From Branchinecta lynchi (Eukaryota > Arthropoda > Branchiopoda > Anostraca > Branchinectidae), in assembly GCA_023053575.1 (NCBI GenBank), contig JAKZAP010000016.1, forward strand, positions 10,806,030-10,870,029: a stretch of DNA of 64,000 nucleotides, in the 5' to 3' direction. The notes under the pieces were generated by a model, which had not been told where the DNA came from, did not search any database, and saw nothing but the letters and a program-made list of their open reading frames with translations. The number at the start of each line of letters is the position of its first letter. The stretch's first letter is position 1. Position numbers and translations under genes: made by a program. Positions 1 through 10,408 of this stretch are shown piece after piece.

Positions 1-770
1 CGGAAGAACAAGCACAAGTCCTAGATACATATGTGAGAAAACCGGACCGGATTCGGGCACTGTGGCGGGAGTTTGGGAGGGGGAATTAGGTGATCCCGCG
101 AGTTCGGTACTAGGACGATGGAATTTGGTAGGCATATCAAGTTCTATATATATCAAGCATATCAAGGCATATCAAGCATATCAAGGCAAGAGTTCTACGG
201 AGCTTTCAAAAATGTAATGTCAAATTCATCAATCCGGCCTAAGGTCCACACTTTCCGTAAAAACCGCACAGGTTAGACCCTTACCAATTACCAGGAATAC
301 AATGAAATCGGCGGCATAGAAAAAAAAAAAAAAACATGACAAAACAAAAGTGTTGCTCTCGCAACACAATGATGTTTGGAGAGATCTCGTGCCTCAGACG
401 ACCCACTTAAAATCCGGACCGGATCCGGTGACTTTGGGGGGAGCTGGAGGGGGGAACCGGAAATCTTGGGAAACGCTTAGAGTGGAGGGATTGGGACGAA
501 ACTTGGTCGGAAGAACAAGCACAAGTCCTAGATACATATGTGAGAAAACCGGACCGGATTCGGGCACTGTGGCGGGAGTTTGGGAGGGGGAATTAGGTGA
601 TCCCGCGAGTTCGGTACTAGGACGATGGAATTTGGTAGGCATATCAGGGACACGAACACACTGCCTTAAGAATAGTCGTTGAGTAGTCTTTTGAATAGTC
701 CTGAGTATACCTAAGTCTGTCAGAGATAATGTATCAGGGTTTATTAAAGGCATTAATCAACTAACAAGAA
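1..770 (+). repeat. Family A repeat fragment, internally duplicated
   Basis: G-rich repeat with the family A motifs (a gcgatcccgcgagttcgg-like block, then a gacgatggaatttggtaggc-like block). Bases 1-139 recur almost exactly at 508-646. The interval between them holds a short run of atatcaag-like repeats (about 140-183) and an inserted end of family H (184-368). No gene is seen. The open frames here are translations of the low-complexity repeat. Confidence 0.8.
184..368 (-). mobile_element. Family H (Helentron-like) terminal fragment
   Basis: Matches the right-hand ends of the two long family H copies (about 31550-31741 and 60245-60437), including the A-tract and the terminal hairpin gtgttgctctcgcaacac. 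It stops at the same base as the other copies, followed by a different flank (tgatg...), which helps define that element end. Only about 185 bp is present, so this is a terminal fragment or a very short derivative. Confidence 0.75.
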
Positions 771-927
771 ATATATATTTTTTGCCTTTCAAATAATCCG
801 CATCGACAACCCAGTTCAAATTTCCCGAGGGGATAAGAAGCTCCCTCTCTTTTTGTTATTCATCACAGATCTCGTAGCCGAGCGAAAATTTTTCAAAATC
901 CCTAAACGTGTCTACAGAACGGGCGAT

Positions 928-1054
928 GAGGCACGTGAGGCAGGCATGAGGCACGTGAGGCAGGCATGAGGCACGTGAGGCAGGCATGAGGCACGTGAGG
1001 CAGACATGAGGCACGTGAGGCAGGCGTGAGGCACGTGAGGCAGGCATGAGGCAG
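928..1054. repeat. 20-bp minisatellite, about 6.4 units
   Basis: Six tandem units of gaggcacgtgaggcaggcat with one or two substitutions (units 4 and 5), plus a partial seventh unit. The open reading frames across it are products of the repeat and not genes. Confidence 0.95.
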
Positions 1055-2025
1055 GAAACTTGTACACCATGAGGCACCAGCGCGCAACCCCTCGGCTGAC
1101 CCTGATTTAAAAACGGCTAAAAACGGCATTTATGGATCTCGTGAGGTAGGCGTGGCTCTTAGTAGAAATAGCCTTTTCACAATAAAATGGCAGGAAGCAG
1201 TGTTTGTCAAAAATACTCATTCCTGCCCCGTCGAAACGGATTCTCTGGTTCTTCACGCAAAAATATTTTTTTCTCGCGAAAAAAAAAAAAAATGCGCGCC
1301 GTGGCGCGTGGCGCGGCCGGTGTGGCACAGTTATGAAATCAGGTTTTGTAGCGCCTGCTCACTGACGTCTCAAGACAAAACTTCGCTGTTGTCTGGCAAC
1401 CCAGGAAATCTCTGCTAGTGATGAAAAACGAAAAACTCGTATAAGCTGGTTCGCAAGGATTTTGTTAAAAGGGAGATTTCTGCCGAGGTCAGTTGACCGC
1501 GCAAGTCGACACTGCGTGTAAGAAGGGTCTTTCAAAAAAAATACCATTCGTTCTATTTGCGATTTCCGTAGCAAATAAAAGTGACCGGTGAAAAGTTATG
1601 AATCGTTGATGTGAGTTTCTGAGGAATAAGCTGTTTATTCTTGGTAGAGCTTCGTACTAAATCCTAAAAGGAAAACAAACTCAGACTTATAAATGCTACG
1701 AAGTGTCTCCGTAGTCGGTCCACGTTAAGCCGGCTTTTTGCGAATCCCTTCTGTTCAGATAATATTTGATATTAACAAAACTGTCATGCTTTTATCCAAA
1801 GTGTGGGTAAGAAGATTTCCTCTGGAGGAATTTCCCGGGACGAAGTTATGTTCGGAAACTGTCGGTAGTTGCGGTTTCCACTTCGTGCCAAGTTCAATCG
1901 AAGTATTCCCGGACACTTGTAATATTTACGAGGATCTTGCTCGCATAGAAATGGTGTATCATACGAATCTTTGTTGTGTAAATGAGGGGGGAGTCTGAGA
2001 CCATCCTTCCAAGTAGGTGCTAAAT
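1055..2025. other. Unannotated stretch
   Basis: No exon, RNA gene or recognised repeat end was found. Short open frames (for example 1738-1998 +) show no domain and no convincing splice context. A poly-A tract lies near 1280. Confidence 0.5.
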
Positions 2026-2441
2026 AGTAGTTTTTGCAGATAACATGGTATCTGATACCACGGTATAAAGTGCTTTTCGCAGTTACCGTGGTATTCGATA
2101 CCACGGTCAAAAGGCGTTTTTGCAGTTACCGTGGTATCTGGCCAGTTACCGTAGTAACTGATATTCAGATACCACGGTCCTGACCGTGGCAAATTATCGT
2201 GGTATCTGAAATATGCATCATCACTAACTGAGGAGCCAGGGTTTTTGTCAAACTGGTGGAAAGAACTTTGGCACTCTTCTAATTTGGGTGGATATTAGTA
2301 TTTCTTTTAGATGACATCTTAAAAACGCAAATTCGGCAATTGTCGTCTTTGCAAAGCAACTATAGTATCAGATCCCACGGTAACTGCACAAACGACAAAA
2401 TACAAATCTAGTTACCGTGGTATCAGATACCATGAGCAAAT
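2026..2441. mobile_element. Family B palindromic MITE, diverged copy
   Basis: Contains repeated inverted blocks built from gttaccgtggtatc and its complement, starting near tttttgcagata and ending near gtatcagataccatg. It is the same arrangement as the cleaner copy at 5957-6240 but longer and more rearranged. Non-coding. Confidence 0.7.
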
Positions 2442-2931
2442 GCTGAAGTATCAAGTTCGTGAAAACAAATGTACTTAAAGTCTTACTGAAAACCCATCTT
2501 ATTTTCATATCCTTATTCGCACGCACTGAATCCTGAGGTATTTTTTATTTTTCACCTTGGACTGTAACAGTAAGTTTCAGAATATACTCCGCTTGCAAAT
2601 TTCACCCACAGAGGAGAGTCAGAATTTCAACAAAAGCGTTCATTTCAGAGGCTAACGAAGCGAAGCTCACGAAATGTTCAATTCCAGATTGTAAGGTCAC
2701 TTCTTAAGAAAGCCCGCCAACGCGTCTTCCCGCAAAAAGACTTGTTTTGAGGCAATGATACCGTTGTAGCTGCTAAACGTTTCAAGTGTAGAGACACAAG
2801 CACATAAAGGTACCACAAATCCTAAAGAATAAGGTCATTCGGTTATCAGTTAAATGAATATTGGAGCGAAGAAGTAACACATTTAAACAAGAAGTTTAAA
2901 CATCTTACCCATGAAATTATTAGCCAGTTTT
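2442..2931. other. Unannotated stretch
   Basis: No coding, RNA or repeat signal was recognised. Confidence 0.4.
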
Positions 2932-5649
2932 TATGGCACTTGAGCTTACTCAAGTGCCATATAGCGATTGTAATTTCTGTCCGTCAGTCGGTCTGTCGGT
3001 CCCGGTTTTGCTAGTTCGGGCACTTCCAGATAAGCTAGGACGATGAAACTTGGCAGGCATATCAGGAACTGGACCAGATTAAATTAGAAATACTCGCTTC
3101 CCCGATCCGACCATCTGGAGGGGAGTGGAGGGAGGGGGAATCCGGAAAAATGAGACATTTTTAGCATACGAACGGGTTATCGGATCTTAATGAAACTTGA
3201 TATATGGAAGGAACTCGTGTCTCAGACCCTCCATTTTAAATCCAAACCGGATCCGGTGACATTGGGGGGAGTTGGAGGGGGAAACCGGAAATCTTGAAAA
3301 ACACTTAGGGTGGAGGGATCCGGATGAAACTTGATGGAAAGTACAAGCACAAGTCCTAGATACATGGCTGATATAACCGGAACGGGTCCGCTCACTTTGG
3401 GGGAGTTGGGGGGGGGGGGGGGGAGAAGTCCGAATTTGTAGTGATCCCGCGAGTTCCGTGCTTCCTGATGTGCTGAGACGATGGAAATTGACAGGCATCT
3501 CTGGGACCCGACCAGATTAAATAGGAAATCGTCAATTCCCCGATTCGACCATCTGGGGGGGGGGGGGAGTGGAGGGAGGGGGAAGCCAAAATTTGAGGTA
3601 TTTTTATCTTGCGAACGAGTCATCGGATCTTGATGAAATTTTATATTTAGGATGACCTCGTGTCTCAGACGTCCCACTATAGATCCGAACCGGATCTGAT
3701 GACACTGGGGGGAGTTGGAGGAGGGAACCGGAAATCTTGAGTAACGCCTAGAGTAGAGGGATCGGGATGAAACTTGGTGGGAAGAACAAGCACAAGTCCT
3801 AGATACGTCATTGATATAAGCGGACCAGATCTAGGCACTCTGGGGGAGTTGGGGGGGGGGGGTCCGGATTTCTAGCGATCCCGCGAGTTCGGCATACTTC
3901 CTGATGTGCTAGGGCGATGAAACTTGGCAGGTATGTCAGGGACCCGAACAGGTTCACTTGAGAACAGCCGTTTCCCCAATCCGACCATACTAGGGGGAGT
4001 GGATGGATGGGGAGTCCGGAATCTAGTGGCGTGTATAACTTTTGAACGGGTGATCGGATCTTGATGAAATTTTATATTTAGGATGACCTCGTGTCTCAGA
4101 CATCTCACTTTAAATCCGGGTGGATCCGATGACACTGGGGGGATTGGAGGAGGGAACCGGAAATTTTGAGAAACGCTTAGAGTGGAGGGATCGGGATGAA
4201 ACTTGGTGGGAAAAACAAGCACAAGTCCTAGACACGTCATTGACATAACCGGACCGGATCAGGACACTGTGGGGAGTTGGGGTCGGGGTCCGGATTTCTA
4301 GCGATCCCGCGAGTTCGGCATACTTCCTGATGTCCTAGGGCGATGAAACTTGGCAGGTATGTCAGGGATCCGAACATATTGACTTGAGAACAGCCGTTTC
4401 CCCGACCCGACCATCGTGGGGGGAGTGGGTGGATGGGGAGTCCGGAATCTAGTGGCGTGCATAACTTTTGAACGGGTGATCGGATTTGAATGAAACTTGT
4501 CTGGTGAGCTATCGCCTCGGACGTTCAGTGTCACGTCCGGGTCGGGTCCGATACCTGTGGGGATGGAGGGGGGGGGGGAACTCGAGAAACTCTAAAAGCA
4601 GAGGGATTGGGACGAAACTTAATGGATGGAACAAGCATTAGGCCTAGATGAAATTGAAGGAGCCAGATGGTTTCGGGGCTCTGTGGGGGGAGTTGGAGGG
4701 GTTTCCTGGAATTCCGGTAGTCGTGAGTTAGAATAGTTCCAGATGTAAAACGACAACGAAACTTTGCAGGCATATTAGCGACCCGAATTATCTTGACTTA
4801 AGAACCTGACACAACATACCCCCGGAAACTTCCGTTCCTAGATCCGAGCATTTTTTGGGGAGCACGAGAAGAGAAATATGGAAATTGACTTCTATAAATT
4901 GCAAACGAGTGGTCTGATTCGAGTGAAACTTTATGGGTGATACGAATCGATGGCCTCGACATGTAAAACATGCGTTCGAACCATATGCGACCACGATTAG
5001 GGGAATTGGGGGTGGGGGGACTTTTGACATGCACAAAAACCAAACGGAGGGACCGAATGAGATGCAAATTCGACAGTGCCGAGTTTATGCGGCCTAGATT
5101 TGTTATTTGGCGTCCGGGCCGAATTCCGCCAAGGTAGGGGGGGGGGGGTACTTGAAACTTGCAGATAGGCTAAGCTCCAATTTCAGTAAAACTTGATGGA
5201 CAGGAACAGGGAATTAAGAGATTGGGCCCGAACCGGCTCCGACAACGTTGGTGAGAGGGGGGAGGGGGGGTACCGGAACTTTCCAAAAATGCTCAGATTC
5301 GAGTGAAACTTGATAGATGGTATAAAAGAAGATGCTTTAGGTGGTCGATTTTTTATATTCCGAACCAGATTCGGCCACGGTAGGTCGAGATAGAGTGGGT
5401 ACCGGAAATCGTGTAGCACGTCTAGGGATCAAACAAATGGATTTATTGGGATGAAAATTTGAACAGTCATGTGCATTTGCTACAGACAATCGAGACGATG
5501 CCGGAACTGCTCAGAAATGAGTGAAACTAAATATCCTATTTCTATTTCCGAACCGCATTTTTGGATGGCGGGTGTATTTTGTGACGTTCTCATCTACATT
5601 CTTGTACAGCCTACTCGTCCAAGTGCCATATGAGCTCGTAGCTCTTGTT
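2932..5649 (+). mobile_element. Family A element, 2.7 kb copy
   Basis: The left end is a perfect hairpin (GGCACTTGAG/CTCAAGTGCC with a four-base loop), followed by a gtccgtcagtcggtctgtcgg tract. The middle holds degenerate tandem units, each with a gatgaaacttggcagg-like block and a gggggagt(t)gg-like block. The right end is caagtgccatatgagct...agctcttgtt. A longer copy in the opposite orientation lies at 45891-48872. Proline-rich open frames on the minus strand come from the C tracts. No transposase or reverse transcriptase is seen, so it is a non-autonomous element or an organised satellite. Confidence 0.8.
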
Positions 5650-5860
5650 CATTCCTGAACCCGATTAATGTGCTTGTCACTGTGTACAAATTTTAAGTCT
5701 ATTTAGTTTGTTTTTTTTTATATGAAAAGAATGTTGTCGTGTTTATTTACATTGTTTTGTTTAAGTGTTTTAATATGTATATTTTACTTTTGTATTTTAT
5801 TCATACTCCGCTGTTGCGCAAAAAGCGGGTCATAAATAAATAAATAAAAAATAGATAAAA
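5650..5860 (+). mobile_element. Probable non-LTR retrotransposon 3' tail
   Basis: T-rich, 3'-UTR-like sequence ending in gcgggtcataaataaataaataaa, a short tandem tail typical of LINE-type elements. No upstream reverse transcriptase is preserved here. This is an inference from the tail alone. Confidence 0.45.
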
Positions 5861-5956
5861 ATTTCATCGGGTCTTCAAGCCTATTTAAGTTAATCACGGA
5901 TGGATGATTGACTGTCGTATCTCAGCTCTTTTCGGTTAAACTTCAAGTAAAAAATT

Positions 5957-6240
5957 AGTTGCGTTTTTGCAGATACCATGGTATCTGATACCACAGTCTA
6001 AAATTCTTTTCGCAGTTACCGTGGTATCACCACGGTCAAAAAGCGTTTTGGCAGTTTGGCACTTAGAGATGTAACTGGATATCAGCTTTCTTTTGGGATG
6101 ACTTCGACAAGTGCAGTTTCGGCAATAGTCGTTTTTGCAGAGCAGCCGTATATCAGATACCATGGTAACTGCAAAAACGACTAATTTGCAGATCCAGTTA
6201 CCGTGGTATCAGATACCATGGTATCTGCAAAAACGCAACT
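5957..6240. mobile_element. Family B MITE with perfect 38-bp terminal inverted repeats
   Basis: The first 38 bases (starting agttgcgtttttgcagatac) are the exact reverse complement of the last 38. Total length is 284 bp with no coding capacity. It sits about 80 bp upstream of the RNF170-like exon, inside the presumed intron. Other copies are at 2026-2441 and 32769-32975. A clear target-site duplication was not resolved. Confidence 0.85.
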
Positions 6241-6319
6241 TTTATTGGTATTATTTGCTATTACTCTTTTCTTCAGAGAGAGAATCCCGGCGCAGAGTTT
6301 GATTTTGTTTTGTTTCCAG

Positions 6320-6580
6320 TGGCGAGAGCACCTTCAGGACGCCCCCGTTGTACTGCGCCATCTAGCTGCGGAATTTTTTTCCTTTGGAGGTCTCCTCTTC
6401 ATGTTTCGTGTGCGCGTTTTCCTCTGTGTTGCCGCAGCTCTTGTATACTTCATTTTGCCGTTGGATTTCATCCCGGAGGCTGTTTTTGGACTTCTTGGAT
6501 TTATTGACGACATTTTCGTCGGAGGGTTAGTTGTGATATATCTGAGTGTCCTTTATAGGCAGTATTTAGCCGATACGTAG
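6320..6580 (+). CDS. RNF170: RNF170-like E3 ubiquitin ligase, terminal coding exon
   Basis: RNF170 is a RING-type E3 ligase of the endoplasmic reticulum membrane; in vertebrates it promotes degradation of activated IP3 receptors. This exon encodes 86 residues ending at a TAG at 6578-6580. The hydrophobic core contains PLDFIPEAVFG followed by GFIDDIF, the signature of the DUF1232 region that forms the membrane part of RNF170. Before it come LRHLAAEFFSFGGLLFMFRVR-like residues, as in the family. The start is the 3' splice site at 6318-6319 (pyrimidine-rich tract then AG), entering in phase 0 at a TGG codon. The open frame extends further upstream only through intron and MITE sequence. The RING domain must lie in earlier exons, and none is seen in 1-6300. 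No AATAAA was found within about 300 bp downstream. The family assignment is strong; orthology is inferred. Confidence 0.88.
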   Translation, partial: WREHLQDAPVVLRHLAAEFFSFGGLLFMFRVRVFLCVAAALVYFILPLDFIPEAVFGLLGFIDDIFVGGLVVIYLSVLYRQYLADT

Positions 6581-6792
6581 TTTAGTCTGGTCGAGAATCC
6601 CGGGGAAACACGAGACTTGATGTGTGTGATTTGTATGTAATTTGGGTTGCCATAATAAGTAATGCTATAATCGTTGGGTTTAAGAATGTTGTGCCATTCA
6701 TCCTAAAATACATTCTGGCCGTCAGAAGAGCCCAACCAATCGGCTAGTACGAATTTCTTGAACAAAAATTACACTCACCTGGTAGTCCATGC
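6581..6792 (+). other. Probable 3' UTR / flank of the RNF170-like gene
   Basis: Non-repetitive sequence directly after the stop codon, ending where a family C element begins. It has no canonical polyadenylation hexamer (only ataataag near 6652), so the transcript end is not defined. Confidence 0.4.
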
Positions 6793-7933
6793 CTTTTTGA
6801 GATCCTGAAACGTAAGTAAAGGGATACCTATGACATTGCAAAAGTTCCCGATGAAAAAGTTGGCTCAAAATAGTACTACGAAGTAGTACGAAAAAGTTGC
6901 ATGCAGTACTAACGATGCTACTACATGCTTCTACTTCAAGGCTACCGTGTTACTGCATACTACTATATGCTACTATTAGCAAGACTGGATGCGACTATGG
7001 CAAGGCAGGATGCTATTGGATACTATTACAGAAGATTGGACCAGTCTGAGGCACATTAAATGATAGTATTCTCTGCTATTACATAGTATTACATGCAACG
7101 TTTTTGTACACTACCATACTACTACGCAGGCTACAAATTTTTTATCGGGTTGTCTGTCTGTCCGCGCGATAATCATTTTAATGAAACTTGGTGCGAGAAT
7201 TCTTTGGGTCAAAGTACAGGTCAAGTTCGAAGATGGGCTCTGTAGCCCTTTTTTGAAGGTGGGGAGGGGTTTCAAATTAAGGGGCAAAAAAAATATTATT
7301 TGAAAGCTATTAAGATAATTGATTTAGGGGTACGGAGACGTACTGAATCCGAATATGAAAGTTATTTTTCTCACCGGACAAGTAGCTCCCCTAGAATCCG
7401 GCAAAAACCGGACACAAATTTTGTCGACCAATTTTCGGCTAAAGCAGTCCCTCCCCTTTCTTCACACCAGTATAACTCTGTGCGTGGATGATGACATTAT
7501 CTATGAGTGTTGGAGAGAGCTAGTGTAATCGAAGGTCGAAGGGGTTGGTATATGTTGTTCAAGCTTAGTACGAGGATTCATTGGCAAAGTACAGTTTAAG
7601 TTCGTAGATGGGTCCTTCAGTCCTATATTTAGAGGCATGTTTTATGAGCTACTAAGATATTCATTGAAGGGGTAAGGAGGTCCGCTGAATCCATATCTTA
7701 ACTTAGTTTTCTTGCTGGACAAATGGTTCATCACGAATTCGGCTGAAACTGGAAATTTTGTTGAAGCTTGTTGTTGTTCGGGGCAAGGAGACATGCTGAA
7801 TCCATTTTTGAACTTTATTTTAACGATACTATATTCAAGGAATCTGACGAAAACTGAATAGCGAAGACATGACCCAATTGTTTGAATAAAATGTTAAGAT
7901 TTTAGGGATCCCATCGAAACCTTTGGTCTTGTT
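6793..7933 (+). mobile_element. Family C element, copy 1 (carries a nested family E MITE)
   Basis: Starts at a degenerate tttttgagatcctgaaacg (consensus ttttgggatcccaaaacg) and ends at gggatcccatcgaaacc followed by tttggtcttgtt. Internal repeats contain toggles such as ggtaaggagacatgctgaa and ccggaatccggc-like blocks. The family E MITE at 6847-7149 interrupts it about 50 bp from the left end. Non-coding. Confidence 0.8.
6847..7149 (+). mobile_element. Family E MITE, copy 1
   Basis: 303 bp beginning cccgatgaaaaa and ending ttttttatcggg (terminal inverted repeat), rich in tagtactac-like repeats. It interrupts the family C sequence caaaagttgtctgtctgtcc, so the empty site can be read from other family C copies. 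The overlap implies a 2-bp TT duplication. A second copy of the same length lies at 22544-22846. Confidence 0.88.
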
Positions 7934-8861
7934 ATTCAATCTTGTTAAAAATAAGCAAAAAGTATACATAGTCCCTGTCTTCTTTAGTCCTGCTTAAAGT
8001 CTGTTCTATTTGGCTGTTGGCTGTAAATATTGTTTGTTTGAGCAAGGGTCCTGAACTCGACGAAGGGAACAAAACATAGATGAGGCAGCGAGCTCGTTCG
8101 CACAGAAATGTCAGAGAAACGTAGCAATAGGCTATTAACTCAATTGGGAAGATTATGTTACTTCCTTTGATAGAGGGTTTCAATGACGCTGCAGTGCCTG
8201 TATTTATGGAGATGAAATCTTGGGACCGTATTCCGAAAGTGTTCTTATTTCGGTTTCTGAGGTCTTCTCAACTAATGCATTTTAAAGCATTCTTTTCGTC
8301 CAAGCTGACTGCGAATCATGATAGGGCTAAATGAATGAAGCCAGCTTAGATTTATTCTACCGAAATTTCGGCCCTTGGCAAGGACTTTTAACTAGAACTA
8401 TGAATCTTCAAGAAGGGGCGAATATCGGTACTAATCGGTAGAGCTCCGACGATCATAGCGCTTTATAATTTACTGTTAAGTACTGAAGTTTAGTTAATGT
8501 GAGATGGCTGTGATACCTGATAAATAAATTATAGAAGTTGAACTAGTGTTGGAAGCATCACACGTGGGCCTATGCGATACGCAAGTTGTACGATGACAAC
8601 TACACTTGAGGAAATCAGAGAAACAAATACACTTGTACTGGGGCCCTGGATCGTACTTCTGCGCCTCTGCTTCCAGGGTTTCCCCCAGCAAATAAAGGTA
8701 TTCCCGACAACGTTTTATTCGCGTCTGTGGTTTGGAGGTTCACGCGCCTTGATTCATACTTTCGCGATCTCGCGCAAAATTATGCGTTTTCGACACAAAC
8801 TGAAACAGCGCATTTTGACGCAGCAACAGAAAACATCCTTGGTTGGTTGAAGACAAATGTA
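7934..8861. other. Unannotated stretch with a degenerate family R fragment
   Basis: Nothing gene-like. Around 8300-8390 there is a weak family R match (caagctgactgcgaatcatg and cggcccttggcaaggac). Open frames near 8494-8850 show no domain. Confidence 0.4.
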
Positions 8862-9267
8862 AGTTGCGTTTTCGATCGGAGTTTGAAGTTACCTTCAAAC
8901 TTAAGGGTCTCAGTTTAAATACCGTTTTTGAACGCCGGTCACAGTTCCTTTCTCCTTCAAACTCTGACCATCGAACTTCGTAAGCTAGCAAGTTCGAAGT
9001 TTGCTTGAATCGTCGAAGAAACGTCAACCGGGCAAGGATCGCCGGAAGTCGTTAAAACACTAATTAGTTGCGTTTTTGATCGAAGTTTGAAGTTACCTTC
9101 AAACTCCAAGGTCTCCATTTAAATACCGTTTTTGGTCGCCGGTCACAGCTCCTTTCTCCTTCAAACTCTGACCGTCCAACTTCGTGATCTAGCAAGTTCG
9201 AAGTTTGCTTGAATCGTCGAAGAAACGTCAACCGGGCAAGGGTCGCCGGAAGTCGTTAAAACACTAG
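8862..9267. repeat. Tandem duplication of a 203-bp unit
   Basis: 8862-9064 and 9065-9267 are direct copies that differ at scattered positions. Each begins agttgcgtttt, contains gaagttaccttcaaact and cgtcaaccgggcaag, and ends cgttaaaacacta. Function unknown. A weakly similar start (agttgcgttttagtctg) occurs near 13025. Confidence 0.9.
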
Positions 9268-9271
9268 TTAA

Positions 9272-9685
9272 AGGCGTGTTCTTGCCGTTCCCCGAGGACT
9301 CCACTTGAGGAGTCCCTGCGTTTTTCTTTGTCTCAGGGAGTCACTCCCTGTATTCTCGCGAGTCCCCACGGACGGGGAATGCTCCGATTATCATCACCAT
9401 CATCAAAAAGGACTCGCTTTCAGTTTCGGAAGGGAATCAATTTTTGCTGGTGTTGTTGCAATGTAAAATTAATTAAAAACAATCAGAATAAACTAAACCA
9501 AAAATAAAGCAGACCCAGACTAATTTCGTCAACTACATATATTTTGTTCGAACAAAACCCATTTTGGAAGCATTCCCCGTGTTCTCGCTGTTTCTATACG
9601 CGGAGTCCGCATGGAGTGACTCCCTCCATTCTCGCCGTTCCCTTCGATTCCCTGAGGACTCCTCGGGGAACGGCGAGAATACGCC
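9272..9685. mobile_element. TTAA-flanked MITE
   Basis: The terminal inverted repeats (aggcgtgttcttgccgttcc at the left; ggaacggcgagaatacgcc at the right) differ at a few positions and are bounded by TTAA at 9268-9271 and 9686-9689. TTAA targets are used by piggyBac-type and Kolobok-type elements. Internal sequence consists of further inverted gagtccc/gggactc blocks. A fragment of the same end occurs at 53512-53556. No transposase is present. Confidence 0.8.
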
Positions 9686-10028
9686 TTAAGTAAAGGGCGA
9701 ACTTCGACGGCGTTTGAAAACGGAAATTAAGCCACCGGCTACGCTAGCGGCGAACAAAAACGGATCAGAAATGCAGCTTTATTCTGAGTAATCCTTCATT
9801 CAATCCGTTAAATTGACGTTAGAGTGGTTGGCTGAAATCACCATCACATGATTGTCCTCAAGGTCTTCAGAGTAGCTCTGGGGTAATCTGTCGGGGGTTT
9901 GTTTAGCCTCTACAGAGTTATCTGGACAGACAAGCTCAGTTTCATATTGCCTCAGTAGCTTAGGCTACAGCTCAGCCCAGCTTTTACAGTGTACTCGTTG
10001 GTTTCGGCGAAGAGAGTTAAAATAATAA
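9686..10028. other. Unannotated stretch
   Basis: No gene or repeat family was recognised. Confidence 0.4.
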
Positions 10029-10394
10029 CCCTAGGTTCACACAGACGTTCACACTGAGGCGATATCGGCCATCGCCGAAATTTTCTTTAGCTTCGTCAGG
10101 CGATTTTCAATGTTGGGAAAATTCAACTTTAATCGGGCGACAGTAAGATTTTATGCACGCAGCAGCAACATGGACGACCCTTTTGAAGATTCACTTTTAG
10201 AAAAATTAATTATTGCTGTTCAGTTCTACCCCATTTTGTAAGAAAAGCGAGAAAAGGGATTTTTTTCAAATTTTTCGCGTTAAATTCTGCTGCCGACGAA
10301 AATTCAGTGTGAACATCCAGGCGATAAGAATCTTCTGTCGCTGCGATTCAAAAATCTCGTTCATCGCCGCAATTTGCTCTATGTGAACCTAGGG
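10029..10394. mobile_element. PIF/Harbinger-like MITE
   Basis: 366 bp with terminal inverted repeats ccctaggttcaca/tgtgaacctaggg flanked by TAA on both sides (10026-10028 and 10395-10397), the 3-bp target duplication typical of PIF/Harbinger. A short ORF at 10170-10241 (24 codons including stop, starting MDDPFEDSLLEK) may be a remnant of an element protein. Non-autonomous. Confidence 0.85.
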
Positions 10395-10408
10395 TAACAG
10401 TAATACTC

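Noticed and set aside
856..1129. Two overlapping minus-strand ORFs with MPHVPHACLTCL-type repeats
   Set aside because: They are products of the 20-bp minisatellite, whose length is not a multiple of three, so several frames stay open.
3222..3677. Proline-rich ORF on the minus strand, and similar ORFs at 47261-47788 and 48115-48600 on the plus strand
   Set aside because: They are translations of family A repeat units with C tracts; the same text recurs between units in several frames.
1..6300. Search for RING exons of the RNF170-like gene
   Set aside because: No C3HC4 arrangement with splice sites was found; SCPVETDS at 1152-1418 resembles a RING fragment only by chance.
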